Origin: JBBRBB01 sp963830175
GTDB lineage: Bacteria; Bacteroidota; Bacteroidia; Chitinophagales; Chitinophagaceae
Length of the DNA: 64,000 nucleotides
Direction: 5' to 3'
Assembly: GCA_963830175.1 (NCBI GenBank)
Contig: CAWHKV010000007.1
Location: 248,001-312,000 of the forward strand
Each line of letters opens with the position of its first letter. Within the stretch, counting starts at the first letter, position 1. Under the pieces are notes generated by a model that was not told the origin of the DNA, made no database searches, and saw nothing but the letters and a program-made list of their open reading frames with translations. Below, piece after piece: positions 45,296-53,616 of this stretch. A program made the translations under genes and the position numbers.

Positions 45296-46399
45296 ATGTT
45301 TATGCCGTACCTATTTTTATTTTTTATTTTCCTGAACACGATTACCTCCTGCAACGACAAAAACCCCGTTACTAATTCTTCATCTCAATCAGAAAAAAAT
45401 ATTAGTTCAACAGTTATCACAAATGGTTTAAGTTATCCATGGGAAATCGTTTGGGGACCTGATAATTTTATTTGGATGACAGAACGGGGAGGCCGCATAA
45501 GCAGGGTAGATCCGAAAGATGGCATGGTTTACCCATTATTAATAATAGATGAAGTGAAATCGAGAGGTGAAGGTGGTTTGCTGGGAATGGCCTTGCATCC
45601 CGATTTTAAAAATGCACCTTATGTATACGTTGCCTACAACTTTGAACAAAATGGAAATTACCAGGAAAAAGTTGTTCGTTATACCTACCGCGATAATACC
45701 CTAAACGATCCAACCATTTTGTTGAATGGTATATCAGCAGGCGGCATTCATAATGGATGCAGGCTGGTGATTTCGGCAGACGATAAATTATTCATTTCTA
45801 CGGGCGAAAACGGGAACAGGCCATTGTCCCAGGATCTGCAATCCCTTAACGGAAAAATTTTGAGAATTAATTTAGATGGAAGTATTCCCCGCGACAATCC
45901 TTTTAAAAATAGTCCTGTATATAGCTATGGTCACCGTAATGCGCAGGGTTTGGTATTTGTGGATGATAAGTTATTTTCTTCTGAACACGGACCAAATAAT
46001 GATGATGAAATAAACATTATTGAAAAAGGAAGAAATTACGGCTGGCCAAATGTTGAGGGGTTTTGCAACACCGATAACGAAAAAGATTTTTGCAGAAAAA
46101 ATAACGTAGCAGAGCCTGTTAAAGCTTATACACCCACCCTTGCCGTTTGCGGATTGGATTATTATAATTCTTCAACAATTAGTGAATGGAAAAATGCTCT
46201 TTTGCTCTGCACTTTAAAAGAAAGCAAACTGTTGGTTCTTAAACTTAATGATGAGAGAACAAGTATTGTTTCATCCAGTGAATACATTCATGATGTATTC
46301 GGAAGATTACGCGATGTATGCATTTCACCCCTCGGTGATGTATACGTTTGCACAAGCAACGGCAGAAATGATGTTATAGTAAAGCTCCAAAAGAATTAG
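45296..46399 (+). CDS. PQQ-type sugar dehydrogenase lipoprotein
   Basis: This 367-residue protein has a short hydrophobic leader and lipobox (NTITSC), then a six-bladed beta-propeller of the glucose/sorbosone dehydrogenase family: LSYPWEIVWGPDNFIWMTERGG, LLGMALHPDF, GIHNGCRLVIS, YGHRNAQGLVF, SSEHGPNNDDEINIIEKGRNYGWP. These include the calcium and PQQ-contacting histidines and Asp/Glu typical of soluble glucose dehydrogenase. The electron acceptor and substrate are unknown; aldose oxidation in the periplasm is likely. It stands alone. Confidence 0.87.
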   Translation: MFMPYLFLFFIFLNTITSCNDKNPVTNSSSQSEKNISSTVITNGLSYPWEIVWGPDNFIWMTERGGRISRVDPKDGMVYPLLIIDEVKSRGEGGLLGMALHPDFKNAPYVYVAYNFEQNGNYQEKVVRYTYRDNTLNDPTILLNGISAGGIHNGCRLVISADDKLFISTGENGNRPLSQDLQSLNGKILRINLDGSIPRDNPFKNSPVYSYGHRNAQGLVFVDDKLFSSEHGPNNDDEINIIEKGRNYGWPNVEGFCNTDNEKDFCRKNNVAEPVKAYTPTLAVCGLDYYNSSTISEWKNALLLCTLKESKLLVLKLNDERTSIVSSSEYIHDVFGRLRDVCISPLGDVYVCTSNGRNDVIVKLQKN

Positions 46400-46456
46400 G
46401 AAGATTTTTATGCGTTAAATATTATTATGCAAAACATGCAACACTTTCAATTCCCC

Positions 46457-46464
46457 TATTTTTG
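46457..46464 (+). promoter_or_regulatory. -7 promoter box before nusB
   Basis: TATTTTTG matches TAnnTTTG and lies 31 bp before the nusB start. Confidence 0.5.
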
Positions 46465-46495
46465 CCGACTGTAAAAAAAGGGGCAACACAATAAG

Positions 46496-47413
46496 ATGAT
46501 CAGCAGAAGAAATATACGGGTGAAAGTGATGCAGGTTCTGTACATGTTAAGCTCTTCTGATAAGAATGATGCAGCACTCGGTGCACGAATGTTACGTACA
46601 CGTTTAGAAGAAAGCAACAAGCTCTTTATATACCTCTTGCATTTTATTATAAAAGTTGCGCATTATGCAGAAACAGATGCTAAAATGCGCACTTCCAAAC
46701 ACATTGTTACAGATGAAGACAGAAATGTGAACTTAAAGATCATGAACAATTTGTTGTTACAACGCATACTTAACAGCAAATTCTACAAAAGTATTGAAGA
46801 CAGTATTTTTGATTTTGAAGAAACAAACCAGCAGGTAAGAAAAGTATACCAGGCATTGGTAGCCTCAATAGAATACCAGCGTTATATCGCGACTCCCGAT
46901 CGGGTAAAAGCCTCAGAAAATGAATTAATCAAATTTATTTTCCAGGACCTGATGCTTCCCAATGAAAATTTTTTATCCCACATTGAAGAGCATTTTACAA
47001 ATTGGGATGATGATGCGGAGTTACTTAACCAGCTTATGCTAAATTTTCTTCAAAAGCCGGATGCAGCAAACTTTGATTTATTGTTGGGTGAAGAAAAATG
47101 GAATTTCGCAAAAAATCTACTACAAACAGTAATTGAAAAAAGAGATTTTGTAAAAGAAATGATTAACCCCCGGTTGAAAAATTGGGATCCCGACCGTATA
47201 GCGCAACTGGATATGATAATTATGCAAATGGGCGTTTGCGAATTTTTATTTTTTGAGACCATTCCGCCAAAAGTTACAATCAATGAATATATAGACCTGG
47301 CTAAAGAATACAGCACACAACAAAGCGGGCAATTTGTAAATGGCATTTTAGATGGCATTCATAAAGAACTGGTAGCTACTGATAAAATTCATAAAATTGA
47401 TTTTAAAAATTAG
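46496..47413 (+). CDS. nusB: Transcription antitermination factor NusB (long form)
   Basis: NusB with NusE binds boxA RNA to allow read-through in rRNA operons. The 305-residue protein has the usual opening MISRRNIRVKVMQVLYMLSS. The C-terminal NusB domain holds NPRLKNWDPDRIAQLDMIIMQMGVCEF, then TINEYIDLAKEYSTQQSGQFVNGILDGI. Between them is a longer helical middle found in Bacteroidota. It starts the gene order nusB-DUF1573-yajC-coaE. Confidence 0.94.
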   Translation: MISRRNIRVKVMQVLYMLSSSDKNDAALGARMLRTRLEESNKLFIYLLHFIIKVAHYAETDAKMRTSKHIVTDEDRNVNLKIMNNLLLQRILNSKFYKSIEDSIFDFEETNQQVRKVYQALVASIEYQRYIATPDRVKASENELIKFIFQDLMLPNENFLSHIEEHFTNWDDDAELLNQLMLNFLQKPDAANFDLLLGEEKWNFAKNLLQTVIEKRDFVKEMINPRLKNWDPDRIAQLDMIIMQMGVCEFLFFETIPPKVTINEYIDLAKEYSTQQSGQFVNGILDGIHKELVATDKIHKIDFKN

Positions 47414-47432
47414 TTGGCACAACCATAACAAG

Positions 47433-47440
47433 TACATTTG
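47433..47440 (+). promoter_or_regulatory. -7 promoter box before the DUF1573 lipoprotein
   Basis: TACATTTG matches TAnnTTTG. A TTG at 47414-47416 lies 16 bp upstream, close to the expected -33 position. Confidence 0.5.
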
Positions 47441-47455
47441 CAAACAATTTCGGAG

Positions 47456-48016
47456 ATGAAAAAAGTATTTTTATTTTGCTTTTTGGTCGCATCGCTTGTC
47501 TTTATGATACAGGGGTGCAAAAACAATTCTGAAGAAAAAGTTACTGACGTAAATCGTGTTTTTTCAGATTCATCCAAGTACACGACTGTTAGGTGGTTAG
47601 ATACAGTAAAGAATTTTGGCACCATAAACATGGGCGAAAAAATTAAGATCACCTTTCGCTGTATAAATACAGGAGACAAACCATTATTTCTTTCAGATGT
47701 ACGCCCATCTTGTGGGTGCACCCTGGCAGAATATACCAAAGAACCCATTAACCCCGGTAAAGAAGGAAAAATTGTGGCAGAGTTCGATAGTAATAAAAGT
47801 CATCCCGGTAAACTTACAAAAACGATTTACGTACATACCAATACCAAAAACAGCACACCGCCTTACCTCATTTTTACAGGTGAAATAGTTAGAGATGAGA
47901 ACAGCGCTGATTCAACAGGCAAACAAACATTCATAATAAAAAGTAGTATAGAAAATGACAGCATTAAATGCAATTCTGCTTATGGCACCGCCAAGTGGCG
48001 AACAAGGAAACAGTAG
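47456..48016 (+). CDS. DUF1573 lipoprotein
   Basis: This 186-residue protein has a lipoprotein signal (MKKVFLFCFLVASLVFMIQGC) and a DUF1573 domain (VKNFGTINMGEKIKI, RPSCGCTLAEYTKEPINPGKEGK). Unusually, its last 21 codons overlap the start of yajC by 62 bp in another frame, and that tail (IENDSIKCNSAYGTAKWRTRKQ minus its ends) looks like random sequence rather than a conserved domain. The tail may have arisen by loss of an earlier stop. A longer frame with a TTG start exists, but the ATG at 47456 fits the lipobox. Confidence 0.82.
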   Translation: MKKVFLFCFLVASLVFMIQGCKNNSEEKVTDVNRVFSDSSKYTTVRWLDTVKNFGTINMGEKIKITFRCINTGDKPLFLSDVRPSCGCTLAEYTKEPINPGKEGKIVAEFDSNKSHPGKLTKTIYVHTNTKNSTPPYLIFTGEIVRDENSADSTGKQTFIIKSSIENDSIKCNSAYGTAKWRTRKQ

Positions 48017-48305
48017 CTTTTCACTCATTATAATGGTTGCCATTATGGTGGTTTTCTGGTTGTTTATGATCAGGCCACAGGCAAAAAAAGCAAAGGAGCA
48101 GAAAAAGTTTATAGAAAATCTGCAAAAGGGAGATCGCGTTGTTACCATTGCAGGTATACATGGCACCGTTAATAAAATTAATGAAGACAATACCCTGCAA
48201 CTTGAAACAAGCCCGGGTAGTTATATTAAATTAGAGAGAAGTGCTATTAGCCAGGAATGGACAGCACAAATAAATAAACCTGTAGTAGATACAGAGAAAA
48301 AATAA
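47955..48305 (+). CDS. yajC: Preprotein translocase subunit YajC
   Basis: YajC is an accessory membrane protein of the Sec/SecDF complex. The 116-residue protein has the typical N-terminus MTALNAILLMAPPSGEQG, one membrane helix (SLIIMVAIMVVFWLFMI) followed by RPQAKKAKEQKKFIENLQKGDRV, and the VVTIAGIHGTVNKINED domain. It overlaps the upstream DUF1573 gene by 62 bp, so its expression may be coupled. Confidence 0.93.
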   Translation: MTALNAILLMAPPSGEQGNSSFSLIIMVAIMVVFWLFMIRPQAKKAKEQKKFIENLQKGDRVVTIAGIHGTVNKINEDNTLQLETSPGSYIKLERSAISQEWTAQINKPVVDTEKK

Positions 48306-48323
48306 GTTTTAAAAACATGATTA

Positions 48324-48357
48324 AATCCGAAATTAGAAACGATTTCGGATTTTTTTA
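48324..48357 (+). terminator. Terminator after yajC
   Basis: AATCCGAAAT and ATTTCGGATT pair over 10 bp around an 8-base loop and are followed by a T-run. Confidence 0.85.
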
Positions 48358-48370
48358 TTTCAATTAAATC

Positions 48371-48961
48371 ATGATAAAAGTTGGTTTAACCGGAAGCATA
48401 GGCAGTGGGAAAACCACGGTTTCAAAGATTTTTAAATCGTTGGGCGTTCCCGTATTTTATGCGGATGACGAAGCAAAAAGGTTAATGAATGAAGACGAAA
48501 TTTTGATAAATGCTATTAAAAAGCTGTTTGGCGATCAGGCATATACCCCTAAAACACTTAACCGGAAATTTATAGCCAACATCGTTTTTTCAGATAAAGG
48601 AAAACTAAATAAGCTGAATGAAATTGTACATCCCGCGACTATAAAGGCTGCTGAAGCCTGGATGAACGCCCAAACCTCGCCCTATGCCATAAAAGAAGCA
48701 GCTCTACTTTTTGAAGCGGGCGCAGTAGGTCAATTAAATTATGTTATTGGGGTTTATGCACCCCAAGCCGTTCGTATACAAAGAATTATAGCGCGAGATA
48801 ACATGCCTGCAGAACAAATTCTTAACAGGGAGCAGAACCAAATGAATGAAAAAGAAAAGCTTAGCCGTTGTAATTTTGTTATTACAAACGATGATACCCA
48901 GTTACTTATTCCACAGGTGCTAGCCATACATGAAAGGTTGCTCAAAGAGGCTTCTAATTAA
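48371..48961 (+). CDS. coaE: Dephospho-CoA kinase
   Basis: CoaE phosphorylates dephospho-CoA in the last step of coenzyme A synthesis. The 196-residue protein has the P-loop GLTGSIGSGKTTVSKIF, the VFYADDEAKRLM substrate segment, the HPATIKAAEAWM region and the RIIARDNMPAEQILNREQNQMNEKEK lid. It is directly after yajC with a terminator between. Confidence 0.95.
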   Translation: MIKVGLTGSIGSGKTTVSKIFKSLGVPVFYADDEAKRLMNEDEILINAIKKLFGDQAYTPKTLNRKFIANIVFSDKGKLNKLNEIVHPATIKAAEAWMNAQTSPYAIKEAALLFEAGAVGQLNYVIGVYAPQAVRIQRIIARDNMPAEQILNREQNQMNEKEKLSRCNFVITNDDTQLLIPQVLAIHERLLKEASN

Positions 48962-48998
48962 ACATTCGGCGCAAGGCATAAAATACCAGTCTTTTCCT

Positions 48999-49006
48999 TA
49001 CCTTTG
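48999..49006 (+). promoter_or_regulatory. -7 promoter box before rpsF
   Basis: TACCTTTG matches TAnnTTTG and lies 38 bp before rpsF. Confidence 0.5.
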
Positions 49007-49044
49007 CCGCCCATTTTATTACACATTTAAAAATTAACCAGGGA

Positions 49045-49422
49045 ATGAGCAATTATGAATTGATGGTGATTTTTACCCCTGTGCTTTCTGATGATGACTT
49101 CAAAGCCATCCAGAAAAAATACACGGACTTCATAACAGAACATGAAGGAAGTATAGCACACAGCAATCCGTGGGGGTTAAAACCACTGGCGTACCCTGTA
49201 GAGAAAAAAACCACAGGTATTTACTGGGTTTTAGAATACAGCGCGCCAACCAGCTTCAATGAAAAGTTGAAAATTCAACTTTTACGTGACGAACAAGTTA
49301 TGCGTCACATGATCACTGTACTCGATAAATATGCCGTGGAGTACAACAAAAAAGAGAAGTGGCATACCTACAAACATCGAAAAAGCGGAGGAAGTTTAAA
49401 ATGGCAAAATCAAATGAAATAA
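49045..49422 (+). CDS. rpsF: 30S ribosomal protein S6
   Basis: S6 is a primary partner of S18 on the platform of the small subunit. The 125-residue protein starts MSNYELMVIFTPVLSDDDFK and contains GLKPLAYPVEKKTTGIYWVLEYSA and RDEQVMRHMITVLDKYAVEYNKK, as expected. Its end overlaps rpsR by 22 bp. Confidence 0.96.
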   Translation: MSNYELMVIFTPVLSDDDFKAIQKKYTDFITEHEGSIAHSNPWGLKPLAYPVEKKTTGIYWVLEYSAPTSFNEKLKIQLLRDEQVMRHMITVLDKYAVEYNKKEKWHTYKHRKSGGSLKWQNQMK

Positions 49423-49667
49423 AGTATTTAACTGCCATAAGGCAGGAAAAGCCAAAGAAAAAGTTTTGCCGGTTTAAAAAGTATGGCATTAGGTACGTTG
49501 ATTATAAAGACGTGGAATTTTTAAAAAAATTCATTAATGACCAGGGCAAAATTCTTCCACGCCGTTTAACAGGCAATTCTTTAAAATATCAGCGTAAGGT
49601 TGGCGACGCGGTTAAAAAAGCCCGTCAAATGGCTTTACTGCCTTATGTTACAGACCTGTTGAAATAG
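49401..49667 (+). CDS. rpsR: 30S ribosomal protein S18
   Basis: The 88-residue S18 starts MAKSNEIKYLTAIRQEKPKK and contains FCRFKKYGIRYVDYKDVEFLKKFINDQGKILPRRLTG, the family core, in two stretches. The frame extends upstream, but the Met at 49401 is the family start, so the gene overlaps rpsF by 22 bp and is probably translationally coupled to it. Confidence 0.95.
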   Translation: MAKSNEIKYLTAIRQEKPKKKFCRFKKYGIRYVDYKDVEFLKKFINDQGKILPRRLTGNSLKYQRKVGDAVKKARQMALLPYVTDLLK

Positions 49668-49697
49668 TTTGTAAAACATTTAAAAGCATTTAAAATC

Positions 49698-50144
49698 ATG
49701 CAAGTAATATTAATCCAGGACCAGGATAATCTTGGCGGACAAAATGATGTGGTGAGAGTTAAAAACGGGTATGCCCGTAATTTTCTTTTTCCTCAGAAGA
49801 TTGCTATTGAAGCAAGTGTCACCAACATGAAGGTTCTTGAAGAAAAATTAAGGGTTCAGGCAAAGAAAGAAGCAGCGGTGCTGGCCGAAACCAATAAAGT
49901 TATTGAAGTGCTGAAAGCTTCTCCATTAACAATTGGTGCAAAAACCGGTACAAGTGGAAAAATATTCGGAAGCGTTACTCCTTTGCAAATCAGCAGGGCT
50001 ATTCAAAACCAAAAAGGGTATTTAATAGACCGCAAACGCATATCTATTGAAGACGAGGTTAAAGAATTAGGCAGCTATAAAGCTTCTATCGATTTTGGTA
50101 ATGGTAATGTTACCGAGGTAGAATTCAACGTGGTTTCTGAATAA
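49698..50144 (+). CDS. rplI: 50S ribosomal protein L9
   Basis: The 148-residue L9 has the N-terminal MQVILIQDQDNLGGQNDVVRVKNGYARNFLFPQ rRNA-binding part (two stretches), a long connecting helix (KVLEEKLRVQAKKEAAVLAE) and the C-terminal GKIFGSVTPLQISRAI domain. It completes the rpsF-rpsR-rplI operon and is followed by a terminator at 50165. Confidence 0.96.
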   Translation: MQVILIQDQDNLGGQNDVVRVKNGYARNFLFPQKIAIEASVTNMKVLEEKLRVQAKKEAAVLAETNKVIEVLKASPLTIGAKTGTSGKIFGSVTPLQISRAIQNQKGYLIDRKRISIEDEVKELGSYKASIDFGNGNVTEVEFNVVSE

Positions 50145-50164
50145 ACTAACTGTTTAGAATATTT

Positions 50165-50194
50165 AAGGCAATCTATAAAGGTTGCCTTTTTTTA
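50165..50194. terminator. Terminator after rplI
   Basis: AAGGCAA and TTGCCTT pair around a loop and are followed by a T-run; it lies between convergent rplI and the PLP-protein gene. Confidence 0.75.
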
Positions 50195-50206
50195 TTTCAA
50201 AATTCT

Positions 50207-50875
50207 TTAAGGGCGTTTTCCAAATAATAAGCTGCCTACGCGTACCATATTGCTGCCTTCCTCAATGGCTAAAGCATAATCATCGCTCATTCCCATTGAA
50301 AGTATTGAAAAAGAAATGTTACCGCATTCAATCTCCCTGCAGTTATCATATAAAATTTTAAGTTTCTTAAATTCGCCTCTTACTTTATTTGTATCCTCAG
50401 TAAAGGTTGCCATGCCCATTAACCCTTTAACCCGGATATTGGCTAGAGGTTGTTGTTTTAATTGATCAATCACTTCAGCCAGCTCATTTTCATCCATACC
50501 ATATTTCGTGTCTTCCGAAGCAATATGTATTTGAAAAAGACATTCAATTACACGGTTTAGTTTTTTTGCCTGCTTATTTATTTCTTTCAGCAATTTATAA
50601 CTGTCTACGCTTTGTATAAGATGAATATATGGTGCAATGAATTTTACTTTATTGCTTTGTAAATGCCCGATAAAATGCCATTTAATATCATTGGGTAACT
50701 CAGTTTGTTTAGCCACTAACTCCTGCACATAGTTTTCAGCAAAATGCCTGTGTTCAAGATTATACAACGATTGAATTTCTAGTGTACTGCGTACTTTTGT
50801 TACTGCTACCAACTGCACATTACTGTCTTTAAGCTCGCTTACAAGTTGTGTATATGCATTCTTATTTACGGGCAT
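50207..50875 (-). CDS. YggS-family PLP homeostasis protein
   Basis: This 222-residue protein is the PLP-binding protein (YggS/PROSC). The PLP lysine is in LVAVTKVRS, with AENYVQELVAK, IKWHFIGHLQSNKVK and the ending SMGMSDDYALAIEEGSNMVRVGSLLFG. It buffers cytosolic pyridoxal phosphate and has no known catalytic role. Its start overlaps the end of the upstream gene by 14 bp, so both are co-transcribed. Confidence 0.94.
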   Translation of the reverse strand: MPVNKNAYTQLVSELKDSNVQLVAVTKVRSTLEIQSLYNLEHRHFAENYVQELVAKQTELPNDIKWHFIGHLQSNKVKFIAPYIHLIQSVDSYKLLKEINKQAKKLNRVIECLFQIHIASEDTKYGMDENELAEVIDQLKQQPLANIRVKGLMGMATFTEDTNKVRGEFKKLKILYDNCREIECGNISFSILSMGMSDDYALAIEEGSNMVRVGSLLFGKRP

Positions 50876-52034
50876 TATTGTTTCTTTTTTTATTTAACAC
50901 AAGGTATTCTACCAACAGGGCTTTATTATACGCACCGCAATAATGATAAAACATTAATACCTGCTTACTGGTAAGCACCTGTTTATATGGTTGCGAAAAG
51001 TAAGAAGGAATATTTCCTGTAAAAAAGCAAAGGTTACTTCTTTCAATTTTACTTTTTATATCGTTCCAATGTAGTTCTGGCATGATGGGTGGTTGCTCTC
51101 CCAATTTTAATAATGTAGTACACAAAATTATTTTTTCAAGAAGTTCATTGGCAGTATTTAATTGCTTTTTAGTTTCCGCAATTAGTAAAGGTTTCATCGC
51201 ATTCAACTCACCTATTTCTTTAACCTCCATCAACCGTGCTATATGATATAAAATTATTGAGGTCTTCGCGTAATAGGGCGAAATAATTGCGGGGTATTTT
51301 GAAATATCATTATTTTTAATGCTTACAACAATCATTTGCAAAGCTGCACTATCAGCAGCGGTCCATGCAAGATCGTAGTGCTGAACAAATGAAAGCACGT
51401 TACATAGCACAGATACATCAAACACAACAGGAAAGTTTTTTCCAAACCACGTTGAGTAAGTATTGAATTCCCTGTAACGCCTAAACGTTGTTTTCAACCC
51501 ATCTTTTTTTTGATTTATATATAGTTGCATCAGCGCATGGGCAGAATCGGCCGTTGCATGCGACCCATTATTTGCCATTAATGCAAGCACCGTATCATCC
51601 ATATCATCGGGTAAAGCAGCATCTTTTTTTACTTTTCCAATCCACCATGTGTATGGAAATATAAAAGCTGTATCAGTTCGCCAGAAATTATAGGTAGGCC
51701 TCCCTTTTAGGTTTTTAAAATGTGCTGATGCCTGGCTCGTTTTATATTTTATTTCATCTACCAGCAGTTTATCCTCATATAATAATTCATCCTTCAAATT
51801 ATCCAACGTGTAGCTAATAAGCCCATTAAAGAAGATATTGTTGTCTGCTTTTTGTTCTTTATAACCCGGCAAATTAGAAATATAGGAAGGGAAAATACCG
51901 GGTAAAAAAGCTGAATTAGTCAGTTGTTGTTCCGCTTGTAATTGCTGTAATAATTTATGGATGAGGGTATCCTGGGCACACATTTCGGATATACCTGAAA
52001 CGAAGAGTGATATTAATATGATTAATCTTAGCAC
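50862..52034 (-). CDS. Secreted alpha-helical protein with a DMDDT motif
   Basis: This 390-residue protein has a signal peptide (about 1-20, ending EMCAQ) and is otherwise predicted alpha-helical. The segment LPDDMDDTVLALMANN (residues 141-156) matches the D-x-D-D-T motif of class II terpene cyclases, and NIFFNGLISYTL resembles an alpha/alpha-toroid helix. Residue contexts such as PTYNFWRTDTAF and YTWWIGKV could line a pocket. The real function is unknown: the signal peptide argues against a cytosolic terpene cyclase, so the motif may serve another role in an (alpha/alpha)6 hydrolase or lyase-like barrel. It precedes yggS by overlap. Confidence 0.7.
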   Translation of the reverse strand: MLRLIILISLFVSGISEMCAQDTLIHKLLQQLQAEQQLTNSAFLPGIFPSYISNLPGYKEQKADNNIFFNGLISYTLDNLKDELLYEDKLLVDEIKYKTSQASAHFKNLKGRPTYNFWRTDTAFIFPYTWWIGKVKKDAALPDDMDDTVLALMANNGSHATADSAHALMQLYINQKKDGLKTTFRRYREFNTYSTWFGKNFPVVFDVSVLCNVLSFVQHYDLAWTAADSAALQMIVVSIKNNDISKYPAIISPYYAKTSIILYHIARLMEVKEIGELNAMKPLLIAETKKQLNTANELLEKIILCTTLLKLGEQPPIMPELHWNDIKSKIERSNLCFFTGNIPSYFSQPYKQVLTSKQVLMFYHYCGAYNKALLVEYLVLNKKRNNNARK

Positions 52035-52139
52035 AACTTCAAACTTAACTTAAACACAGTAATTGCATTCATCGATGGGGAGCAAACCTTTTTTATCGCC
52101 ATTTGTTATGATTATATTAACTAGGTAATTGCCGTGCGC

Positions 52140-52170
52140 TTTGCATGCTGAAAGTAAAAAGTTACCTTTG
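52140..52170 (+). promoter_or_regulatory. Bacteroidota-type promoter for ahcY
   Basis: The -33 element TTTG (52140-52143) is followed after 19 bp by TACCTTTG (52163-52170), the expected -7 box. It lies 24 bp before the ahcY start and is the clearest full promoter in the window. Confidence 0.75.
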
Positions 52171-52194
52171 CGTATTATTTTTTAAACTTAATTT

Positions 52195-53520
52195 ATGTCT
52201 CAAACGCTTTCAAATGTTGACCTTAGCCTCCCCTATAAAGTAAAAGATATTAGTCTTGCATCGTGGGGTCGTAAAGAAATTAAATTGGCTGAGGCTGAAA
52301 TGCCCGGATTAATGGCTCTGCGCGAAGAATATAGCAATTCAAAACCATTAAAAGGTGCACGAATTGCCGGTTGTCTTCACATGACCATTCAAACGGCTGT
52401 TTTAATTGAAACCCTTATAGAATTGGGAGCTGAAGTTCGTTGGAGTTCCTGCAATATTTTTTCTACGCAAGACCATGCGGCGGCGGCCATAGCAGAAGCA
52501 GGCATTGGTGTTTTTGCATGGAAAGGTCAATCTATTGAAGAAGCCGATTGGTGCATTGAACAAACATTGTTTTTTGGAGATACCAACCGCCCCTTAAATA
52601 TGATATTGGATGATGGTGGTGATTTAACCAACATTGTTTTAGATAAATATCCTGAGCTTATTCAGCATTTAAAAGGGTTAAGTGAAGAAACAACCACCGG
52701 AGTGCATCGTTTATATGAACGTATGGAAAAGGGAACACTTCCAATTCCTGCCATAAATGTGAACGATTCTGTTACCAAAAGCAAATTCGATAACAAATAC
52801 GGGTGTAAAGAATCCCTTGTTGACGCTATTCGTCGGGCAACAGATGTTATGATGGCGGGAAAGGTTGCTGTTGTTGGTGGTTATGGAGATGTAGGTAAGG
52901 GTTCAGCAGCATCTTTAAAAGGTGCCGGATGCCGGGTTATCGTAACAGAGATAGATCCTATATGTGCCTTACAGGCAGCTATGGATGGCTTCGAAGTTAA
53001 AAAGATGATAGATGCAGTTAAAGAGGCCGACATTATTGTTACAGCCAGCGGTTGCCGCGACCTGATAACAGAAGCTCATTTTCGTGCAATGAAAGACAAA
53101 GCCATTGTTTGTAACATTGGGCATTTTGATATTGAAATAGATATTTCCTGGTTAAATAATAATTACGGAAATACAAAAGATACCATTAAACCACAGGTTG
53201 ACCTGTACACTATTGAAGGAAAACAGGTGATTGTACTTGCAGAAGGCAGATTGGTAAACTTAGGCTGCGCTACGGGGCACCCTTCATTTGTGATGAGTAA
53301 TTCATTTACAAACCAGGTGCTTGCTCAAATTGAATTATGGACCAACCATAGCAAATACGAAAACCAGGTGTATGTTTTACCCAAACACCTTGATGAAAAA
53401 GTTGCACGCTTACATCTTTCTAAAATTGGCGTTGTGTTAGATGAGTTAAGTGCAGAACAGGCAGCTTACCTTGGTATTCCACAAAACGGTCCGTTTAAAA
53501 GCGAACTTTACAGGTATTAA
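52195..53520 (+). CDS. ahcY: Adenosylhomocysteinase
   Basis: AhcY hydrolyses S-adenosylhomocysteine to adenosine and homocysteine in the methionine cycle. The 441-residue protein shows GARIAGCLHMTIQTAVLIETL, SSCNIFSTQDHAAAAIAEAG, the NAD-binding GGYGDVGKGSAASLKGAG, NIGHFDIEIDISWL, and the C-terminal HLSKIGVVLDELSAEQAAYLGI. It is preceded by a clear promoter and closed by two hairpins at 53541-53596. Confidence 0.97.
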   Translation: MSQTLSNVDLSLPYKVKDISLASWGRKEIKLAEAEMPGLMALREEYSNSKPLKGARIAGCLHMTIQTAVLIETLIELGAEVRWSSCNIFSTQDHAAAAIAEAGIGVFAWKGQSIEEADWCIEQTLFFGDTNRPLNMILDDGGDLTNIVLDKYPELIQHLKGLSEETTTGVHRLYERMEKGTLPIPAINVNDSVTKSKFDNKYGCKESLVDAIRRATDVMMAGKVAVVGGYGDVGKGSAASLKGAGCRVIVTEIDPICALQAAMDGFEVKKMIDAVKEADIIVTASGCRDLITEAHFRAMKDKAIVCNIGHFDIEIDISWLNNNYGNTKDTIKPQVDLYTIEGKQVIVLAEGRLVNLGCATGHPSFVMSNSFTNQVLAQIELWTNHSKYENQVYVLPKHLDEKVARLHLSKIGVVLDELSAEQAAYLGIPQNGPFKSELYRY

Positions 53521-53540
53521 AAAAATAAAATAAAATAAAA

Positions 53541-53568
53541 AAAACCCGGTTCTTCCGGGCTTTTTTTA
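53541..53568 (+). terminator. Terminator after ahcY
   Basis: A CCCGG/CCGGG core hairpin with flanking A- and T-runs makes a standard intrinsic terminator. Confidence 0.8.
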
Positions 53569-53569
53569 T

Positions 53570-53596
53570 AAACCGCCTGTGGTTAAAGGCGGTTTA
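53570..53596. terminator. Second hairpin between ahcY and the PepSY-like lipoprotein gene
   Basis: AAACCGCC and GGCGGTTT pair around an 11-base loop directly after the first terminator, probably serving the convergent gene. Confidence 0.55.
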
Positions 53597-53616
53597 ATTG
53601 ATGAATTAAAGTTGCT

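Noticed and set aside
52035..52194. SAH or SAM riboswitch before ahcY
   Set aside because: I saw no paired stems or conserved core matching known aptamers; only a promoter is visible.
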